5,104 nt of DNA from Thermodesulfobacteriota bacterium (GTDB lineage: Bacteria; Desulfobacterota; Syntrophobacteria; BM002). The DNA lies in NCBI GenBank assembly GCA_947259475.1, contig CAMYLW010000163.1, forward strand, positions 1-5,104, read 5' to 3'. Positions within the stretch are counted from its first letter, which is position 1. The number at the start of each line of letters is the position of its first letter. Below the pieces are notes generated by a model. The model was not told the DNA's origin. It searched no databases and was given only the letters and a program-made list of their open reading frames with translations. The translations under genes were made by a program, and so were the position numbers. Positions 4,943 through 5,104 of the stretch are shown one piece after another.

Positions 4943-5104
4943 TCAGACCTCTTCTTCGTCTGCCTCCTCCTGTCGTCGTAGCCGGCTTCTAGGGTGGGCC
5001 TTATCATACTCGGCCATGAGCTTGTCTACACTGAGATGCGTGTATCGCTGAGTGGTAGACAAGCTGACGTGGCCCAACATCTCCTGAACAGCCCGAAGGT
5101 CAGC
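4943..5104 (-). CDS. Tyrosine recombinase, XerC/XerD type (C-terminal 53 residues; 5' end outside window)
   Basis: The visible frame begins [19 protein letters not shown] and ends at a TGA (4943-4945). It matches the end of the Xer catalytic domain: the LGH histidine (visible residue 12) is the third-position His of the R-K-H-R-H-Y catalytic set, and Y21 in RYTHLS is the tyrosine nucleophile that attacks DNA. The usual DKAHPR motif follows at about residues 34-39. A charged tail ([11 protein letters not shown]) ends the protein, as in many chromosomal Xer proteins. The HxLR box and N-terminal SAM-like domain lie beyond the window. The DKAHPR tail favours a housekeeping Xer that resolves chromosome dimers at dif rather than a phage integrase, but XerC and XerD cannot be told apart from this piece, so no symbol is given. 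Confidence 0.9.
   Translation of the reverse strand, partial: ADLRAVQEMLGHVSLSTTQRYTHLSVDKLMAEYDKAHPRSRLRRQEEADEEEV

Overview
The window carries a run of minus-strand genes in a genome of moderate GC. Reading in the direction of transcription (from high to low coordinates) the order is: the 3' end of a XerC/XerD-type tyrosine recombinase (4943-5104); about 800 bp of mostly non-coding DNA with repeats and palindromes; a 118-residue Cys-containing hypothetical protein (3790-4146); an 87-residue hypothetical protein (3401-3664); a repeat insertion (3147-3333); a PP2C-family Ser/Thr phosphatase (2298-3092); an FHA-domain protein (1542-2249); and a DUF4388/PATAN-domain protein (1-1437) that is cut by the left edge. 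No convincing plus-strand gene was seen. Taxonomic placement is weak: the recombinase tail ([10 protein letters not shown] followed by a DKAHPR motif), the PATAN plus FHA plus PP2C set and a sigma-54-like box would suit a Desulfobacterota-type (former deltaproteobacterial) genome, but Chloroflexota or another phylum cannot be excluded.

The functional core is a likely phospho-signalling operon, PP2C then FHA then PATAN, with gaps of 48 and 104 bp. The phosphatase would remove phosphate from Ser/Thr residues, the FHA protein would read phosphothreonine, and the PATAN protein has the architecture of an adaptor in two-component or cell-polarity pathways. The partner kinase is not in the window. 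The PATAN protein has a helical C-terminal module that appears twice (about residues 247-308 and 418-479), which I do not recognise as a named family.

The rest of the window is rich in small repeats. A 187-bp MITE-like element with 16-bp terminal inverted repeats (15/16 matching) lies just upstream of the phosphatase gene. A 59-bp solo relative of its right end lies directly against the ribosome binding site of the 118-residue gene. A separate 145-bp inverted-repeat element lies beyond the recombinase gene, and a decayed heptamer array fills the FHA-PATAN gap. No rRNA, tRNA, CRISPR array or autonomous transposase was found.
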